Shown: piece after piece, positions 60,962-64,000 of the stretch
How the letters are laid out: the number at the start of each line of letters is the position of its first letter
How positions within the stretch are numbered: the first letter of the stretch is position 1
Program-made: the position numbers and the translations under genes
Notes under the pieces: model-generated
The model's input: the letters and a program-made list of their open reading frames with translations, nothing else
Told to the model about the DNA's origin: nothing
The model's database searches: none
NCBI GenBank assembly: GCA_964630235.1
Contig: CAZVUO010000001.1
Location: forward strand, 558,001 to 622,000
Length of the DNA: 64,000 nt
Source: JBFLYH01 sp964630235
Lineage (GTDB): Bacteria > Oederibacteriota > JAAXVQ01 > JAUVAV01
Direction of reading: 5' to 3'

Positions 60962-63400
60962 ATGCGCCCGAACAATCCTCCTTCGTCTGCTGTCCCTCGG
61001 CGGGTAGGCGGAGGTGAAATTCCGGAGCAAAGATCCGGACACCTTCAGGCAAATCCCGGGGTGATATATTTTCAGCGTCCCCTGCTGCTGCTGGCCGGCG
61101 CGGGCTGGGCCGGCACCCTGCTCAGCGGACCCTGGCCGCGGCCGTGTGTCCTGGCGGGTTGGTGCGCCAGTCTGCTCATGGCGGCCTGGGCGGGGTGGCA
61201 GCGCCGGAACGCCTGGGCCGGCCTGGTTCTGACCGCGGCCGCAGGCCTGTGGTTCGCCGGCTGGGCGGCCCTGCACCTGCAGGCGCCTCTGCGCGACGTC
61301 TCTTGGCTGGGAAACCGCCGGGAGGTGGTGCTGGAAGGCCGTCTGGCCAGTCTGCCGGAAGCCGGTCTCTGGGGCCAGGCGTGGCGCGGACGCTTTCGCT
61401 GCCGCGCGGCGGTTTGGCGGGGAGAACGCTATCCAGTCACCGGTGAAGTCCAGCTTCACGCGCCCGGGCCGATGCCAGACTGGCTTCCGCGGGACCTGCT
61501 GGAGGTCCGCGGCAGTCTGGAGCTGACCGCCAGGCCGCTGAACCCCGGCGAGTTCGACTTCGCCGCCTATGCTGCCCGCCGGGGCGTGCGTTGCCAGTTG
61601 CGGGTCCAGCTGCCGGAGCATGCCAGGCGCTTGCGGCCGGCCAGCCCGCTCGCGGCTCCGGCTGTTATCGGCCGTTTGCGGCGCTGGTGTCTCGGGCAGT
61701 TGGAACGGCACGTGCGGTCCCCCGAGAACCGCTGGGTCCGGGGCATTGTCGTGGGCGACCGTTCAGGACTCTCGCCCGGGGATCAAGAACTGCTGGCGGC
61801 CGCCGGCCTGGCCCACATCCTGGCGGTCTCGGGCATGAACGTGGGTCTGATCTTTGGTCTGGTGTACGGTCTTTTGTCCGGCGCGCGCCTCCCGCGATGG
61901 ATTGCCATGACCGCGGCGCTGGCAGCCAGCTGGGCGTATACCCTGATGACCGGCGCTGAACCGCCCGTGGCGCGGGCAGCCTGGATGCTCTCGGTGGTGG
62001 CGCTGACCCAAGCGCTCAGCCGCGAACCGGACCCGCTCTCCGGACTGGCCCTGGCCGCGTTGCTCCTGCTGGCCGGATCGCCGCTGTCCGGTTCGGATGC
62101 CGGGTTTCAGCTCTCCTTTGCGGCCACGGCCGCGATCGTGCTGGCGTGGCCAAGAGTGCTGCGGTTGACCCGCGCGTGGTGGCGGCCAATAGCCTGGCTG
62201 GCAGGCATGGTGCTTCTCACCGGGGCCATTCTTCTGGCCACCGCGCCCTTGACCCTCTACCATTTTTACAACCTGACGCCCGGAGCCCTGTTCGCGAACC
62301 TGCCAGCCATTCCGCTCGCGAGTCTGATCCTGACCGCGGGCCTTTCGGCGATCGCGCTGGGCGGGTGGTGGCCCGCCGCCGGCTCAGCGGCCGGATGGGT
62401 GGCAGGCCTGGCGGCCGCGGGGCTGGAGCGCGTCGCGGCCTGGACCGCCCTGGTGCCAGGCCACCGCTGGTTTCTTTTTCCTCCGGAGGGCTGGTGGGTG
62501 GCGGGCTGTTTCATTCTCGCCAGCCTGGCTTGGGGCCGGAAGCCGGGATCTTCAGCCTGGCGGCTGGGCTTGGCCGCGTGGCTCCTCTGGTATCCTGTCT
62601 TTCAGCCCGAACGCCTGGAGCCGGAAGAAACGCGTCTGACGTTTTTCAGCCTGGCCGTGGGTGAGGCCACGTTGCTGCGCGCGGGAGACGGGTTCACCGG
62701 CCTGCTGGACACCGGGACCGAGCAGGAATTTTATTACCGGGTCAGGCCTGCCTTGGCCCGTCTGGGCGTCAACCGGCTGGATGCGCTGATTTTGAGCCAC
62801 CAAGACGCGGACCATGCCGGAGGCCTCAACGCGTGCCTGCGCAGTTTCTCGGTCCAGCGGTGGGTAGCCGCGGACCTCCCGGATGGGATGCATGGCCGCG
62901 GGCCTCGACTGGAGCACTGGCAGCGGGGCCACACCGAGACGTTGGGACGCCTGCACGCGGTGCACGCGCTCTGGCCGCCGGCCGGCGCGCGCGTTTCCGG
63001 CAACGAAACCAGCCTGGTTCTGGGCTGGGAAAGCCCCGGGGGCCGTATCTTGTTCACGGGCGACAGCCGGCAGGACGTCGAGGCGCAGTGGTGTTTGCCC
63101 CATCCTTACGCCGTGCTCAAAGCCGGGCACCACGGAGACCGCAAAGCCAGCTCCGCCGGCCTGCTCGCGCAGTGCCAGCCCGGACTGGCAGTGGTCATGC
63201 CCGGCACCCGCAATCCCTTCGGTTTTCCGGATCCCATGGCGCTGGAACGCCTGCGGCGGTCCGGCGCCGTGGTGCTTGACACCCGGCGCGGGGCCGTGGA
63301 AATGCGCCTGCGGCCGGACGCGCCCGTGCAGTGGTTCGCGTGGGAGGCGCCGGATTGCGGTCCAGGGAAAAATTTGATACAATCAAGCACTTCGCGATGA
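60962..63400 (+). CDS. comEC: ComEC/Rec2-type DNA-uptake protein
   Basis: 812 aa. N-terminal membrane and OB-like (DUF4131) part, central competence domain (LGQLERHVRSPENRWVRGIVVGDRSG, LAVSGMNVGLIFGLVYG, TGAEPPVARAAWMLSVVAL), and a C-terminal metallo-beta-lactamase-like domain with HxDxDH (His613-His618, SHQDADHAGGL) and FTGDSR. Transports single-stranded DNA across the inner membrane in competent bacteria. The first ~33 codons (60962-61060) are GC-poor in family similarity and resemble the dispersed-repeat blocks; an in-frame GTG at 61061 may be the true start. Confidence 0.88.
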   Translation: MRPNNPPSSAVPRRVGGGEIPEQRSGHLQANPGVIYFQRPLLLLAGAGWAGTLLSGPWPRPCVLAGWCASLLMAAWAGWQRRNAWAGLVLTAAAGLWFAGWAALHLQAPLRDVSWLGNRREVVLEGRLASLPEAGLWGQAWRGRFRCRAAVWRGERYPVTGEVQLHAPGPMPDWLPRDLLEVRGSLELTARPLNPGEFDFAAYAARRGVRCQLRVQLPEHARRLRPASPLAAPAVIGRLRRWCLGQLERHVRSPENRWVRGIVVGDRSGLSPGDQELLAAAGLAHILAVSGMNVGLIFGLVYGLLSGARLPRWIAMTAALAASWAYTLMTGAEPPVARAAWMLSVVALTQALSREPDPLSGLALAALLLLAGSPLSGSDAGFQLSFAATAAIVLAWPRVLRLTRAWWRPIAWLAGMVLLTGAILLATAPLTLYHFYNLTPGALFANLPAIPLASLILTAGLSAIALGGWWPAAGSAAGWVAGLAAAGLERVAAWTALVPGHRWFLFPPEGWWVAGCFILASLAWGRKPGSSAWRLGLAAWLLWYPVFQPERLEPEETRLTFFSLAVGEATLLRAGDGFTGLLDTGTEQEFYYRVRPALARLGVNRLDALILSHQDADHAGGLNACLRSFSVQRWVAADLPDGMHGRGPRLEHWQRGHTETLGRLHAVHALWPPAGARVSGNETSLVLGWESPGGRILFTGDSRQDVEAQWCLPHPYAVLKAGHHGDRKASSAGLLAQCQPGLAVVMPGTRNPFGFPDPMALERLRRSGAVVLDTRRGAVEMRLRPDAPVQWFAWEAPDCGPGKNLIQSSTSR

Positions 63401-63413
63401 ACCACGCAACCCG

Positions 63414-63767
63414 ATGCGCATTCTAAATCAAACCCGCGGCCGCTGCCTGGCCGACCAGGTCCAGCCCTGCCGGACATTTTGGCGGCGCTGGCGGGGAGGC
63501 CTGGGAAAATCCGGCCTGGCGCCGGGGCAAGGATGGTATCTCGCGCCCTGCCGCGCGGTCCACACCTTGGGGCTGCGCTATCCCATTGATGCCGTTTATC
63601 TGTCAGCCCAAGGGCGGGTGCTGCGCATCGTCCGCCTGGCTCCGTGGCGCCTGGGCCCCTGGGTGGGTGCGGCGCGGGGCGTGTTGGAGCTCCCCGCCGG
63701 GACCTGCACTCCGGAAACCTGCCAGAACAGCGATCAGCTGCAAACCTTACCTGAGATGGGATGGTGA
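63414..63767 (+). CDS. DUF192 family protein
   Basis: 117 aa. The conserved core is present: GWYLAPCRAVHTLGLRYPIDAVYLSAQGRVLRIV, WVGAARGVLELPAGT. DUF192 proteins are small, often exported, beta-rich proteins of unknown function; this one lacks a signal peptide. Sits 13 bp after comEC and just before a TPR lipoprotein. Confidence 0.82.
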   Translation: MRILNQTRGRCLADQVQPCRTFWRRWRGGLGKSGLAPGQGWYLAPCRAVHTLGLRYPIDAVYLSAQGRVLRIVRLAPWRLGPWVGAARGVLELPAGTCTPETCQNSDQLQTLPEMGW

Positions 63768-63774
63768 TTCCCGC

Positions 63775-64000
63775 ATGCAAACTTGCCCAAATCGAACGCT
63801 GAGATTCCGCGGTCAGCTCATCGCCCTGGCGGGACTGGGGCTGCTGGGGCTGGGCGCAGGCTGCGCCAGCACGGCCGTGGTCTCCACGCCCCAGCAGGCG
63901 GCAGACCGGCATCAGGCCCTGGGCGACCAATTCTACGAGCGGCAGCGCTTTTCCGAGGCGCTCAGGGAGTGGCGTCTGGCGCTGGCGCTCGATCCCGGCC
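63775..64000 (+). CDS. TPR lipoprotein, 5' part only (cut by window end)
   Basis: ATG at 63775 opens a frame to the window edge. Residues 1-30 form a lipoprotein signal (FRGQLIALAGLGLLGLGAGC, lipobox LGAGC near Cys30). The mature part begins a TPR (HQALGDQFYERQRFSEALREW, ALALDPG). Possibly a PilF/PilW-like outer-membrane pilotin or a general scaffold; the truncation prevents a choice. Confidence 0.7.
   Translation, partial: MQTCPNRTLRFRGQLIALAGLGLLGLGAGCASTAVVSTPQQAADRHQALGDQFYERQRFSEALREWRLALALDPG

Noticed and set aside
59552..61711. Long minus-strand frame (719 codons) opposite the STAS, lipoprotein and comEC genes
   Set aside because: Shadow of well-supported plus-strand genes; His/Gln/Arg-rich translation typical of antisense frames in GC-rich DNA.

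Overview
The window is a GC-rich, densely packed bacterial chromosome segment cut by AT-rich islands. An outer-membrane-type beta-barrel protein, several lipoproteins, a fused peptidoglycan transpeptidase and an 11-subunit complex I operon indicate a Gram-negative envelope. GTG and TTG starts are frequent and ATGA stop/start overlaps are common. The mix (DUF4416, DUF1844, a homocysteine methyltransferase/MTHFR fusion, complex I without its NADH module, FlgM/FliA-type and RsbU-type regulation) resembles deltaproteobacterial-grade lineages or candidate phyla such as Omnitrophota. I cannot fix the phylum from this sequence alone.

Layout. 1-3.27 kb: end of a ketosynthase-like gene, a FabG-like reductase, cinA, a DUF1844 gene and thpR. 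3.3-8.66 kb: AT-rich island with a four-TM protein and a 1483-aa RHS lipoprotein, inserted into the 3' end of an epimerase gene. 8.6-12.3 kb (minus): TPR-transpeptidase, SDR, epimerase. 12.4-15 kb: a tandem repeat array, a DUF4340 protein and a TPR protein. 15.3-20.3 kb: signalling cluster (REC-histidine kinase, FlgM-like anti-sigma, NtrC-type activator behind a good sigma-54 promoter, FliA/WhiG sigma, CheY-like receiver, methyltransferase). 20.3-26.3 kb: tRNA-Met, then accessory DNA with two Met/His/Cys-rich paralogues around a giant TPR gene, a HigBA-like pair and an unknown gene.

26.4-39.2 kb is mostly housekeeping: homocysteine methyltransferase/MTHFR, a spermidine-synthase-like membrane protein, tilS, ftsH, folP, cdaA with a YbbR protein, an ECF sigma/anti-sigma/Spy-like operon, DUF4416 and fabH. 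39.3-44.2 kb: two PilZ proteins, a pseudo-receiver, an exported Ada-like Cys protein, a STAS protein and a large outer-membrane protein. 44.3-47.3 kb: folD, a LOG-family protein and a polyprenyl synthase. 47.6-57.7 kb: nuoABCD-HIJK-(lipoprotein)-LMN without nuoEFG. 57.8-64 kb: RsbU-type phosphatase with STAS partner, a beta-propeller lipoprotein, comEC, a DUF192 protein and the start of a TPR lipoprotein.

The most unusual layer is non-coding. A family of roughly 100-140 bp structured repeats sits in intergenic gaps, nearly always just upstream of a gene and in that gene's orientation. A tandem 57-bp array at 12.4 kb shares modules with it. There are also MITE-like elements with GTCATTGCG-type ends and two loop-less perfect palindromes with the same arms. 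The RHS island is bounded by a 20-bp direct repeat that duplicates the end of the interrupted epimerase gene.
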